Shown piece by piece: positions 1 to 10,960 of a stretch of 24,619 nt of DNA. The notes beneath the pieces were generated by a model. That model did no database searches. It was not told where the DNA came from and saw only the letters and a list, made by a program, of their open reading frames with translations. The DNA is from Welwitschia mirabilis. Taxonomy: Eukaryota > Gnetophyta > Gnetopsida > Welwitschiales. Made by a program: the position numbers and the translations under genes. The stretch spans positions 50,951,862 through 50,976,480 of the forward strand of contig JBOZIK010000001.1 of assembly GCA_051453625.1 (NCBI GenBank). The letters run 5' to 3'. Every line of letters starts with the position of its first letter. The stretch's first letter is position 1.

Positions 1-410
1 TCATCAAATCTTAAGACATTCACATGTCTATGAACTTTAGTTTTAAGAAAAATAAATTATTTTGATGTTTTTCTCAATGATGAAAGGATCTTAAATTGTT
101 TAAGAGTGTCCTTTTCTGACTTCAACTTTGTATTTTTAAGTGTTTGATCATGTGGAATATTTTCATCTATTTTCATGGTGTAACAAAAAATTAAAAAAAA
201 GAAAAAAATATTGTGAAATAAGATCATGATGTTTTATTTGAGATAGTCAAAAACATGACTAGCATAATGTCCTACCACAAGTACATCAAGGCAAATTTTT
301 CTAAGAGAAGCCTTTGGTAGTGTAATATGATAGCTGTGGAAATTCCACTATGGGGTTAATTAATTATGCTTCATAAGTCCTCACTTCTCTAACTATGGTT
401 TTACTTCCTT

Positions 411-1160
411 CATCATAGATAATAAAATAATAATAAGAACTTGGAGGCTACAAGATCAGTGGTGTCCTTGATGTCATCAGAGGCATTTCTTATTTCCTAG
501 ACTATTAGTCTTTCCAGATGATCATTTCATTTCTTAAGATGCAGATTTCTATTTTGAGATGTCAATAGGTAAGTTCATTTTTATTATCTCTTTGGTCTGA
601 TCATTTATTGTTTAAAGAATTTTATTTTAGCATGATCATAACCACTATCTCATTGAATGGAATTTTTTATACATCAATTCATGCATTTTTAAATCAAGTG
701 ATGTTATGATTTCTTTCATGAGACTCTGCTAAGTTAAAATTTTAGATAGATCAGCTATCTTTTATTTATGTTACTTTCTATCCATTTTTTTGGTTTTCTT
801 TTATAGTTCAGTTAGTTTTTTCAAATCATTTTCATATTTTCTTATCATTTAATGCTTTGCTTACTCAGTTTTTAATAAAGAGTTGATTTCTTGCTTAAAT
901 AATTTCGTGATGTTCATTTTCAGTATTTTGAAGTTTTCAATGCTACTTATATTGTAATGAAACATTTCCATTATCCACTCTTTCTTTTCTTGTTAGAATA
1001 TTTTATACATCTATATTTTTTAAATTTAACATTTTTTCTCAGTTTTACATGTAATATTAGAAATTTATTCAACATTCAAATACATTTATCATCTGCCTTC
1101 TCACACTCATCTTCTTTATTTGCTTTATTAACCAATATGGGATGTATTAGTTTTCTCAGG
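411..1160 (+). other. Post-pol spacer of copy A, non-coding
   Basis: AT-rich stretch between the part shared with copy B and the polypurine tract. Copy B has lost the matching segment, so there is no internal comparison. A short frame at 957 to 1211 is Phe/Leu-rich, has no recognisable domain and runs through the polypurine tract, so I do not call it a gene. Athila-type elements can carry an env-like gene here, but nothing like one is visible. Confidence 0.5.
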
Positions 1161-1180
1161 ACAAGGGGGGAATGGGGGAA
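1161..1180 (+). other. Polypurine tract of copy A
   Basis: The tract acaaggggggaatgggggaa is one of the very few G-rich runs in an otherwise AT-rich region. It sits between the post-pol spacer and the LTR, where the plus-strand primer for reverse transcription belongs. A TG dinucleotide at 1173 follows the first purine run and could be the first base pair of the LTR. A second candidate start is TG at 1190. Confidence 0.6.
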
Positions 1181-1778
1181 CAAGACCCATGTTCATGGAT
1201 ATTTTTCATAAAAGTTTTTGAAGTATTTCAAGGATTTTATAAGACATAAATTTAAAATTTTTAATCCATACACATTATGAATTAAATAGTATTTTTCTAT
1301 GAGATGTATCTTATGAGCCTATTTTATAATTTCTAGATTAATTTTTTTGTAAAAAAATTAGCTCACATTTATGATTTTTTGCCTTGGCTTTGTTAGGGAC
1401 TGATGAAGGCTAAGTGGATGGCTCTAATGTGCTACTAATTTGTGGCTATTTGATGGGGTTTTATAAGCTGTTTCATAGGACATTTACATAGGTTTAGATG
1501 TAATTCTAAGGATTTTGGAGAATCAATGAAAGATCTCAGAAATTTGTAATTCTTAGTAAGATTTAAGGCATTTATGGAACATTATAATACTCATGACTAA
1601 GGATGAAGATTACTGATGGAAAGGCTAGATTCTCCTCACTGAAATGAATAAAGAAGCCCATCATCCCCTCTCTCATCCCCATGATAGGCAGGATGATGAT
1701 ACATTTCGAATGCTGATATGAACTGTTGAGTAATCTACTAAACCATCTTTTGTAAGAAGTTTTTGTCTCTTATATCAT

Positions 1779-2108
1779 TTGAATGACATATAGGATGACC
1801 ACTGTAACCAACTCTGATAGTTAACCTTATCCATTTCATCTATTTCTTTTTTGTAATGGAGTGTATTTTGGAGCAGCTTTTTTTTATTGTTTTNNNNNNN
1901 NNNNNNNNNNNNNNNNNNNNNNNNNNNNNNNNNNNNNNNNNNNNNNNNNNNNNNNNNNNNNNNNNNNNNNNNNNNNNNNNNNNNNNNNNNNNNTTGAATG
2001 ACATCTAGGATGACCACTATAACCAACTCTGATAGTTGACCTTATCCATTTCATCTATTTCTTTTCTGTAATGGAGTGTATTTTGGAGCAGCTTTTTTTG
2101 ATTGTTTT
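1779..2108 (+). repeat. 115-bp duplication flanking assembly gap 1
   Basis: Bases 1779 to 1893 and 1994 to 2108 are two 115-base copies with about five differences, placed directly on either side of 100 N (1894 to 1993). The left copy ends at the first N and the right copy starts at the last N. This looks like one sequence written twice by the assembler, perhaps two alleles, rather than a real tandem repeat. The coding frame that spans the gap on the - strand is therefore meaningless. Confidence 0.8.
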
Positions 2109-2122
2109 CTACTATGTAACTC

Positions 2123-2130
2123 TATAAATA
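2123..2130 (+). promoter_or_regulatory. Candidate LTR TATA box
   Basis: The word tataaata occurs in the R-proximal part of the LTR of copy A, within ctctataaataagacc. In copy B the aligned site near 15,227 reads ttgtaataaatg, so the box is degraded there. The position inside an LTR fits the RNA polymerase II promoter of a retrotransposon. There is no other evidence of transcription. Confidence 0.45.
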
Positions 2131-2223
2131 AGACCAATCTTCAACTCTTCTTTCTATCTTTATTGCATTATAAATTATCATGACGTGAGATTAAAGGATG
2201 AAAGATCCATCTTAAGAGTTACA

Positions 2224-2467
2224 GAAAGACATTTCCTTGGTGGAGGGTTATGCATCCTCCATTGAGACCCTGTTATTTTGTAATCCAGATGTTTGNNNNN
2301 NNNNNNNNNNNNNNNNNNNNNNNNNNNNNNNNNNNNNNNNNNNNNNNNNNNNNNNNNNNNNNNNNNNNNNNNNNNNNNNNNNNNNNNNNNNNNNNGAAAG
2401 ACATTTCCTTGGTGGAGGGTTGTGCATCCTCCATTGAGACCCTGTTATTTTGTAATCCAGATGTTTG
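2224..2467 (+). repeat. 72-bp duplication flanking assembly gap 2
   Basis: Bases 2224 to 2295 and 2396 to 2467 are identical except for one base (ttatgc against ttgtgc) and flank 100 N at 2296 to 2395. The pattern is the same as at gap 1. Three overlapping short + frames here arise only because the duplicated LTR sequence is read through Ns. Confidence 0.85.
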
Positions 2468-2879
2468 GTTCCTTTTAATATAAAACTATATTTTTATTAT
2501 TGCATTTATTTTTATCAGATATTCCTTATAGTTTATATTGCCCTTGATTTAGTGAGAATTTTATTGGTGATTTAGATCTTAAAGGCAGCCTTTGTCAAGA
2601 CTGAAAGAAAGTAGTTTAAATTTGTTTTACATTACATTTAGATTAGTTGCATTTGCATTTACATTACATCTTTATTTTTTGCATTGTTCTTTAATTTTGG
2701 TTACTTTATTCTTTTGGAAAATCAATCGTCAAATCTCATCTCATAGTCTTCAACAAGATATGACATTCTAGTTCACTTCCAACTATATTAGCGTGTTGTA
2801 TTATGTAATATATCTATTTTATTTGTGAATGATAGGATCTTTCTTAGCATAAATGTTTACAAAAATATGCACCACAACA

Positions 2880-5350
2880 GTGGGATAGTAAGTTGAGTAG
2901 AAATAATTAATATGAGATCCTACATTTTTTAAGAACATTATTGTGCTCCATTTCGTTAGTTACTAAAATATGATTATAAATTTTTTAAATAGTTAAATAT
3001 GATATAATGTAATTAGTTAGTAAATGATAAAAGGAAAATAAAAATTAAGCAAGACAAGGAATAAAATCTTTTAACATGGAAAATCTTAATAATTTAGTAA
3101 TGATCATAGACTAATCTCAAGAAGATAAATTTGTAAATGAATGCAAGTCAATGGATTCTAAATACTAATGAAGTTATATCATAGTAAACTTAAAGAAATT
3201 ATTAATTGGTAGTTATATTTAAGATGAAAGACTCATATTTATACCTTCATGAATACTATTTAATGTATAGTAAACTCTAAGAAAAACAACTCAAGATAAG
3301 TTATGAGGATATAAAAGAGTAGAAAGAGACTATCCATTTTAAAGGATAAAAAAGGTATTTCTAGAATTACATCTAGTTAAGTCCTACAACCATAAAGTTA
3401 ACAAAGTTTTGTGTTATAAGAACTGAAAGTTCTACATGTTAAGCATTTATAACCATGGTACAAGAGATGGTTTAAAAAAAAAAAGATGAGATAATTTATT
3501 ATTCTATTTTTCTAGATATTATAGAATATCACCATAAAATAAAAATATTGATATTACATAAGATACTCTAAAAACTTTTAAAATAACATTTTATAAGAAG
3601 TAACATGTGAAATTGATCCATTTATTAGTTAAAATGAAAAAATAATCAAATTACTTATTCTAGATAAACTAATTGAAATTGATTTAACAATAAAAATTTA
3701 AAAATAAATGGCATACATGTCAAACATTTTATTTTCTAGATGTGCATAACATTTTCTAGATGCTGTGTGTTGGTAAATTTATCTAGCTCTTCTCTCCTTA
3801 AATATTCATCATTTTTACTATTACAAATTATTTTAAGTACAAAATGTTTATATAATTGAGTAAATCATCAATGAATATTCATTCAAAGGGGTATTATTCC
3901 ATTACAACAAAATATTATTGGCTTCTTGCATTTACAAATTTATCCTACTATATTTTATCAACTTGTTGAGGTGAATGGGTTTTTTTGTCTACATCATTAT
4001 TATGTCTATCATAGTGATTCCTATTTAATTATGATGTATAGTCATCTCATGTATTCACAAATGTTTATATCATCTATTTCTTACTAAATGATGGAATTTC
4101 ATATTTTTACTCTATAATATCAAGTTACATTTTATCTAATATAATAAAAAAATTTGTAAAATGATCAATTTCAATCTTAAGCTCTTAACACACATACTAA
4201 GATGTAGGTATGTAATATATCCCTTAATTCATTATTTACTTATGTCCATGATTACATGTTAATTGGTATTAACATGTGATATAGGACATTAATTTTAGAA
4301 GATAACTCTTTGAAATGAAGGCCTATGGACTATGTTAGCTCGTTAATAGTAATCCTTTTCTTTTAAGCACACTAAGAACTCTCATCATATGAAGAAAATC
4401 TTATGCATCCTCTAGCACATGTACTAGTTTTTATATATTAAATACAAGATGAATTTTAAAAAATAGAAATTATTATATTGAATGAACAAAAGAGACATCT
4501 TATAAACAAGAGAGTATTACATGCATTAGCGTCATTCCTACATGTTTTAGATAAGTTACCATCCATACTTCTAGAAAAAGACATAAATATTAAGATGACA
4601 TTATGAATAATAATGAACCTCCTTATTTAAAAAATTAAAAACTATATAGATAAGAATACAATCATGGCATCAGTGATAATTAATTTTAAAACATTTAAAT
4701 AATCTTCCACTTTTTCATTAATGGCAACTCATTAAGTAGTAATTAAGTAGGGAGATTACTTCATAAGAATTAAAAGAGATAATATTATAACACATAAAAA
4801 TTTAAAAAATTTAAAATAACCAAATAACTTCTTCTAAATATTAATATCTTTAAAATCAAATCATAAAATCTCCAAATTGAAAAAAAAATACAAGTGCATT
4901 TTAATCATTTTAATTATCTATCCATAATAGATGTATAGGAATTAAATTTGGCATATAAGAAAACATATGTGAGAATAATAAATATTTAGTTGATTTAGTA
5001 GCTTTCAAGACTACACATGGCCTATTTGGATTCAAATAAGAATAAAAAAAGCATAATATAAATAATTATGGTTAAACAAATTTAGTGGATTTGTAATGCA
5101 TATTATCAATATAAAATATAGATTTTGGTAAAAATGTGTAAAAAGTATTTCATTAAGATTTGAAATAATTTACATTAGGATAAATACTTAATAATGTTAT
5201 AACAAACTCTACATTTTGTATTCACAATAATATTATGAATAGTTTTTTAGACATTTCCATAAGATTTAATATACTTAAAATAATATTTGCTCCATTCCTC
5301 ATAGCTATCATTTTCTTATGAATATTTTGCATTAATGTCTTTAGTATTAA
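2880..5350. other. AT-rich stretch, nothing recognised
   Basis: About 2.5 kb right of the copy A LTR. I read both strands for retroelement, transposase and RNA gene motifs and found none. The first five bases after the LTR are gtggg, which would be one half of the target-site duplication of copy A; the other half is outside the window. Part of the CACTA element's 3' region may lie at the right-hand end, but no terminal CACTA motif was found. Confidence 0.5.
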
Positions 5351-5359
5351 TAAGACCTC

Positions 5360-7100
5360 AAAAAATGCTGTAAGCATTTCATGTAAAGAAGGGTCCTTTC
5401 AATATTATGAGAAAAAGATTTATTTTGCTTGAGAAGCCATGATAAATGAATTATCCACTATCTAATTTAGAGAATACATTTGTCTATGTTAACAGGTATA
5501 CCCATATCTATCCACCGTCATGGGAGTATTTCTATGATTTAAAACATTTACTTATTTACATCTAAAAATAGGATACTTTAGATCATGGTAATTTAACATG
5601 AGTATTTACTTAATAATATCATGATATTGTATTATTTTTGTAATAAATTATTTGGAGTAATTTAAACAATTAAAGTAATTTTCTACAACAATTAAGATAC
5701 TGCTTCCACTACATAATCTCTTATTATCAATATCCTTTGTATGAAATTTACAATTGTTGATGAGATATTCACCATATAATAATAAACCTTTACTTAGATC
5801 TAGTGCCATACATTTCATTATTTCTAACATCATTATCTTAAACAATTATTCTCTACTATGGTACTTCCATGAAAATGAGTTTAGTAATGAATTACTCTAC
5901 TTATTAAAAGTGAAAAAATTAATTCTTAATGTATAATATATGGGTCATTCATACACCTAGACTTTCAACCTTAAAGTAAAGGTCTCTATGTATATCTTAC
6001 TAAGTAATTATTTGTCTATTCTTATAATTTCATTTGTTTCTTAATCTATTCTAATTTTTTTTCTAAAATTTAGCTTTGTAAAATATCATGAAATTAGCAT
6101 TTAAGAGTGTAATACTATCACTTTGACATTTGATATATATTATACTAAATACTTACGCAATCCATGATTTAAATTTTTCCATGTCTTATAAGACACAATA
6201 ATATGCTATGCATGATAATCACCTTTAAGAAGAATGTTAGGCATGATTTACCAAAAATTGTTAAGGATCTATGAAAAATATATAACTAAGTAATATAATC
6301 CTTAGGTCCTTCTTTATTATTGACATAAGTTTTGAATATTTTCATGAACCTCTCAAATGGATATAATCACTTATACTATTGAGGCTACCTATGGTTATCT
6401 CTTGAACTAGTTGTAAGGAAAGATGGATCATTATATTAAAAAACAAAGACAAAAAAATTATAAAGAAGGAATAATAGATTTGTAATGTTGTATTTTAGTT
6501 ATGTTAATTTTTTATATGTGCAAAACACTATTATAGATATTCTTAAAAAACTAGCAAAAGTGAATGATTGCATGTCTGATATAAGTTGGATCACATGACA
6601 TATTGAGATAGTAAGTAGGAGTTGTAGTAATATGTGATAATCATGTGTTTTAAAATTTGTAATGATAAGCGTTTTCATTCTAATATAGTTTCTTAAATTT
6701 AACCCATAGTCATATGGCAACTTGATACTCTTAATCACTTCAAACCTATAAATTCTCATTCTTTATTAATGTATAACATGCAAGTCATAGGTATACCCTT
6801 TTTTTCTTATTACTTTTGTATGTTTTCTTATCTAAACATTTTTTATTATTATTTTATTTTATTTAGTTTTTTTTTAGAAGATATCCCACCTTAGTTTATC
6901 CTAGATGTTTAACAGGATTCCAAAAACACTCTTATATATTTTTTTCTTGATCTGCATGATGTCTAAGCTATGCCTAACAAATAGATGTTATAATAACATA
7001 CAAAACCTAGTTCAAGTGATTAAGGTAATTTAGCATGATCAAATCCTAGTTTTCATTATTTTATCCATTTATCTTAATTTATGCTATCTAAATCACTAAA
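5360..7100 (-). pseudogene. CACTA (En/Spm) TNP2-type transposase relic
   Basis: C-terminal half of a plant CACTA transposase, read leftwards in several frames. In order: LFVRHSLDIMQIKKK (about 6.93 to 7.0 kb) matches the family's RHNLDVMHIEKN block. The open frame 6759 to 6499 contains KSIKLPYDYG and KTHDYHILLQ, matching the conserved KSIK and SHDCHVLMQ blocks. MIHLSLQLVQE then runs, after a frameshift, into YPFERFMKIFKTYVNN (about 6.3 to 6.43 kb), the DUF4218 signature. The open frame 5845 to 5648 contains YLINNCKFHTKDID, like the GYIINGYRFHTKDRD block. DUF4216-like sequence follows, with DNSFIMASQAK near 5440. Stops and frameshifts interrupt it throughout. The N-terminal Transposase_21 part and the terminal inverted repeats were not found. 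The family assignment is firm; the outer limits are approximate. Confidence 0.85.
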
Positions 7101-9480
7101 TACTAACATTCTGCATTTGTCATTAAACTTTGAAGGTCCTTAATAGGGTTTTAGAGTAAGATCCAAAAGCTAATATTGAAATATCTCATAAAACTAATGG
7201 AACTAGTAAGATTTGATGAAAGTGCTTATCATTTTAAGAAGTAGAAGCACATTTTCACATTTTAAGAATGTTGATAGATTTCAAGACCATTAAGGTTATT
7301 GATATTCTAATCTAAAGTTGCAAAAAACCCTAATTCTAACTTTAATTTTTAGACTATAAAATGAGACATGGATGTAATTTTGAAATAAATTTAACATATT
7401 CTATCTTTATATTTTGAAATTGAGAGGATCTTTAAATACGTCTTATTCTTAAGTTATTTTCTTTAGAAATGAGGTAGTCGTTAAGATTCATTCATGTAGT
7501 CTTTACTTTATTACTGCAATAAAGTGCTAAAATTTCTTCAATTTACTTTTTAATTTCTAGTATATATGTTTTCCGATGCTTACAATGCTTGATTTATATT
7601 AAAGTATGCTAAGCTTTTTTTAATTTCTGAGTCAGTATTCATATGCTTGTTTTAGACCATATTTTACTATTAATGTATGTTATTTAGGATGATATCTTGC
7701 TTTTAATGTTTATAAAGTGGCCTATGAAAGCTAAGATATTTTCAAGTATCCGTAAATACTTATGTGGTAAATGAGATTGTGTTATCATGCTAAAGCTTGA
7801 ATGAATTCTTTACATGATTTCTTTGAATTAACTATAGCAAAATTTTCTTATTAGCAAGACTCATGTAATTCTTATTGTATATATTTTAGATAGTTATAGC
7901 TATGACTCATTCCTATCTTTATTTATTAATCATAACACTCTTTATATCTCTTGTAATATTAAATTTTTTTATGATAGTTATAATAATATATTTTATACAT
8001 GCTTTACTATCTAGTGTAATTTATCTCTTAGGAGGAATAATACTAGGGCTATGCTATAAATGAAAGTCCTAATTTAATTTGATAAAGTTGTATTTGGTTA
8101 TGCCAGATTTGTATCCATATGGTGATCCTAGTTAAACTCAAAATATATGTAGTAATATAAGCATAGTTAGACTAACCATGAATATGTTTTTATTGTAGTT
8201 TTTAGGGATAATGGTACAATAGTTAAAGGGGGGTATGAACAAACTTTTCCATTTTTCTCTCTTCTTTTCATACTCTTTTTCCTTTTATTTTTACTTATAC
8301 TATTCTCTTCTATTTTCNNNNNNNNNNNNNNNNNNNNNNNNNNNNNNNNNNNNNNNNNNNNNNNNNNNNNNNNNNNNNNNNTTATTACAATTTTGTTTTC
8401 ATACTATTCCACTTCTAGTGTTTTTTTCTTTTCTTCTTTTTTCCTTTTCTTTTTTTGTCCTTTCTTTTGGTTTCTTTTATTTACCTTTAAGTTATATTGG
8501 TCCACTTTTAGGTTTCCCCCCTTATTTTTCATTTTCTAATGAATGATATTAGTCTTTTTATAATCAAACCCAAACTAGTTCTAGTTTTCTTTTCCCTATT
8601 TTTTTGTTTATTTACTATAATTTTGCCTTTTTAAATTACAATTATTTTATTTATAACATATTAAAATATTTATATTAAGTTTTTTGTAAAGGATTAACTA
8701 ATTTTTCACAAGGTTTCTAAAGATAATAATTTTTATGTTCCTCTTATTTCTTTCTATCTTCTTACTTTTCCCTTTCATAGATTTTTTTAAGATAACAAAG
8801 AAAAATAAATGTTTTAATAGTATTATTCTTTTTATTTTTGCATTTTTACATTTTGAAGTCTTAGATTTATTATTTTCATCATTTTCTACATTGTACTACA
8901 TTTTTAAGGGTTATTTTTATTTTTTAACCTTATATATCCTTTACTGTATTATATTTTCATTTTTACCAACTCTTCATCCTTCCATCCTAGTCAAGTTACA
9001 TTTCTTGTTTATTTTCTTAGCCTATTTTTCCTTGACAAACCAACACTACTACCTTCTCTCTTTAATGCCATTATTCTTTTCTTAAATTTTACCTTCAAAT
9101 TTCACTAAATTTTACTCTATATTATTTGGTAATATTTTTTAAACTTGATAATTCTAAATCTATAAAACATTACATGAATTAGCAATATAGATCTAATAAA
9201 ATATTACACTAAATCATTGTAAAACATGAACCTTAACTGAGATCATAAAGGAAGATTCTTTTTTTCAAACATCATTTACTAGAAAGATACAACTAGAATA
9301 ATATGGATTAAAAAATTAGTATTATTTCTAATTTAAATTTTGTAAAAATGATTCTAACTTGAATTTATCTAGGTAGAATCTAAAAGATTTCCTTCATTCT
9401 TAATACTTAAAAACCAAATCTTGCATGTTTTAGCCTTCAGACACTCATAGAATAGACTTTAAGCCTAATCTTATTTAACT
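7101..9480. other. AT-rich stretch, no gene recognised
   Basis: The N-terminal part of the CACTA transposase should lie here on the - strand, but none of its conserved blocks could be read. The + frame at 8735 to 9085 is almost entirely Phe, Leu, Ile and Tyr and reflects T-rich DNA, so it is not called. The polypyrimidine block inside this stretch is listed separately. Confidence 0.5.
8235..8530. repeat. Polypyrimidine-rich block with 64-N gap
   Basis: The + strand is strongly biased to C and T on both sides of 64 N (8318 to 8381), with runs such as ttttctctcttcttttc and ttttccttttctttttttg. The open frame that crosses the gap comes from this bias. The gap probably marks an assembly failure in low-complexity sequence. 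Unlike gaps 1 and 2, its flanks do not repeat each other. Confidence 0.6.
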
Positions 9481-9489
9481 ATTATCACA

Positions 9490-10960
9490 ATCTCATGTTT
9501 ATGATCTAAAGATGTATACTTATATCTTAAGAAAGTTTAGTGTGTTATTTATATAATTTCATACAATCAAAATACTTTTGTATACACTTAGATTAATCTT
9601 ATTTCCATTTTCCCTTAAGCATAAAGCTAAGTGTTGATTATACATGCTTAAATCCAACTCCATCACTACTTAGGTTGATCTTAACTAAGATCTTATTAAC
9701 AACATAGTTTTACTCCATAAGATAAATGCCATTAGGATAGAAATCATAAATTTTTAATAATAGGAGTACTCCCTAAGCATCCCTTAGGTGGTTTTGAGTA
9801 AGGTAGAATCATAAGATTATATTATTAATGCCTTTCCTTAAATCATAGGTAACTTATTAAGATTATTTGCGGAGAAAGTTTCTTGAATTTGGATATTGAT
9901 AAATCTTAAGATGTTTTAAAAATCATTTTTGAGAGTTTGAAAAATTAGAAAAAGTCAAATGATTCATCTAGATCATGTTATGAGGTTAAGTCAACTAGCA
10001 CTTTAGGCATTCTAATAATACTAACTCAATAGATAACTTTCTAGAAGAATGAATTTATTATAACTTATTCTAATATTGTTTTCACTTATACTAATAGTTC
10101 CATTTCTCATGTTGACACTTATGAAAACTAAGAACATCTATTCATCCCTATGTTTCAAGATATAGTAAAGGAGAAAGTAAATGTTATAGAATAATAATAT
10201 TAAACTTAAAGATCCAACAATTCTTACTCTAATACTTACAATCTTTAGTGGATAGATCATCTAAATTTTTCATGAAAATAAAACAAGAAAATCAATCATT
10301 TGCATGCCAATCTACCAATCAAAATCTGTCATCATCTTATACTCATTAACCTTTATCTTCTAAAAATCAATTTTCTTAATTAGATTCCTTGGAAGATAAC
10401 CTCAATAAACTCATAAAAGTTTAAATATGAATCAATAATAATTAATAATTTTTAATCAATCAACCCCTTTCATATCATAAAAACTTAAATAAAACATCTA
10501 ATATTTAAACTACACTACTACTCATATCCTTTCTTTTCTGAACTAATGTGATAAGAGTAATCATTTTGCATTTTCCAAACCTAATATCAATAATTGTAAG
10601 ATGATTAAAGGTGTAAATGACATATTTATTGTAGAAATAAAATTCACACATTTAAAGAGGAAAAATAAAATAAATTAAAACTTATAGAAAAATCCAAAAT
10701 ATGAGGATAAAGCACATAGAAATCCTAGTAAGGAAAAGAAAGTTGAAAAAGAAAATAAACACAAGTTCTAACATCCAAATGATATTTACCTTTTTCCTAA
10801 ATAAATTTGAAAATAATAAATAGAAAAGGAGAAATACAAAGATCTTGAATTTTCAAGAAATTCAAGATAAAAATTCCTTCATTAGAAGTTATCAAAAAAT
10901 CCCCTTGTTCTTTTCATACAATGAACCAGATTTAAGCTAGATGAAAATCTACTATCATTA
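9490..10960 (+). pseudogene. Decayed gag of a second Ty3/gypsy lineage (copy C)
   Basis: Gag of an Athila/Tat-type element, about 1.47 kb, close to full gag length. Near 9.56 to 9.63 kb the frame reads TIKILLYTLRLILFPFSLKH, which matches the Retrotrans_gag core (IRLRLFPFSL-DKA). SNSITT follows, with a stop where the family has Trp. After a frameshift, CGESFLNLD (9.87 kb) and YEVKSTSTL (about 9.99 kb) match later gag blocks. RSNNSYSNTYN followed by HLNFS (10.2 to 10.27 kb) matches the family block YSNTYNPGWRNHPNFSW, with stops at Gly and Trp positions. LDSLEDNLNKLIK and IFKKFKIKIPSLEVIKK (near 10.87 kb) match the region before the protease. Protease and later domains are not seen downstream. 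It differs from the gag of copy B. Confidence 0.8.

Larger units (their letters stand above)
1..2879 (+). mobile_element. 3' end of Ty3/gypsy element, copy A
   Basis: This is the right-hand end of an LTR retrotransposon that enters from outside the window. Bases 1 to about 410 align with 22,362 to 22,757, the post-pol spacer of copy B (shared blocks around the words aagacattcaca, aaatttttctaa, cctttggcagtgt and atgcttcat). A purine tract lies at 1161 to 1180, and an LTR follows, ending with CA at 2879. LTR homology to 14.7 to 15.9 kb confirms the family and the shared + orientation. Differences between the copies in the spacer are mostly G/A and C/T exchanges. No env-like frame can be supported between 1 and 1160. 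The element's pol would lie left of base 1. Confidence 0.75.
1173..2879 (+). repeat. 3' LTR of copy A (start uncertain)
   Basis: Long terminal repeat, recognised by alignment to the LTR of copy B. Blocks at 1431 to 1500 match 14,730 to 14,800, 2109 to 2295 match about 15,200 to 15,390, and 2468 to 2510 match about 15,390 to 15,430. The last bases, caccacaaca (2870 to 2879), match cacactacaaca before the primer site of copy B. The stretch contains two runs of 100 N, each with a duplicated flank. Removing the Ns and one copy of each duplicate leaves about 1.3 kb, close to the 1.27 kb span of the other LTR. The 3' end is well placed; the 5' end is inferred from the polypurine tract. Confidence 0.65.

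Noticed and set aside
957-1211. 84-codon + frame in the post-pol spacer, possible env-like gene
   Set aside because: Phe/Leu-rich chance frame without a recognisable domain; it runs through the polypurine tract.
5754-5936. 60-codon + frame
   Set aside because: Antisense overlap with the CACTA transposase block at 5648 to 5845.
8235-8546. 103-codon + frame at the polypyrimidine block
   Set aside because: Crosses 64 N and is pure composition effect.
8735-9085. 116-codon hydrophobic + frame resembling a membrane protein
   Set aside because: Almost only Phe, Leu, Ile and Tyr, as expected from T-rich DNA; no motif or codon signal.
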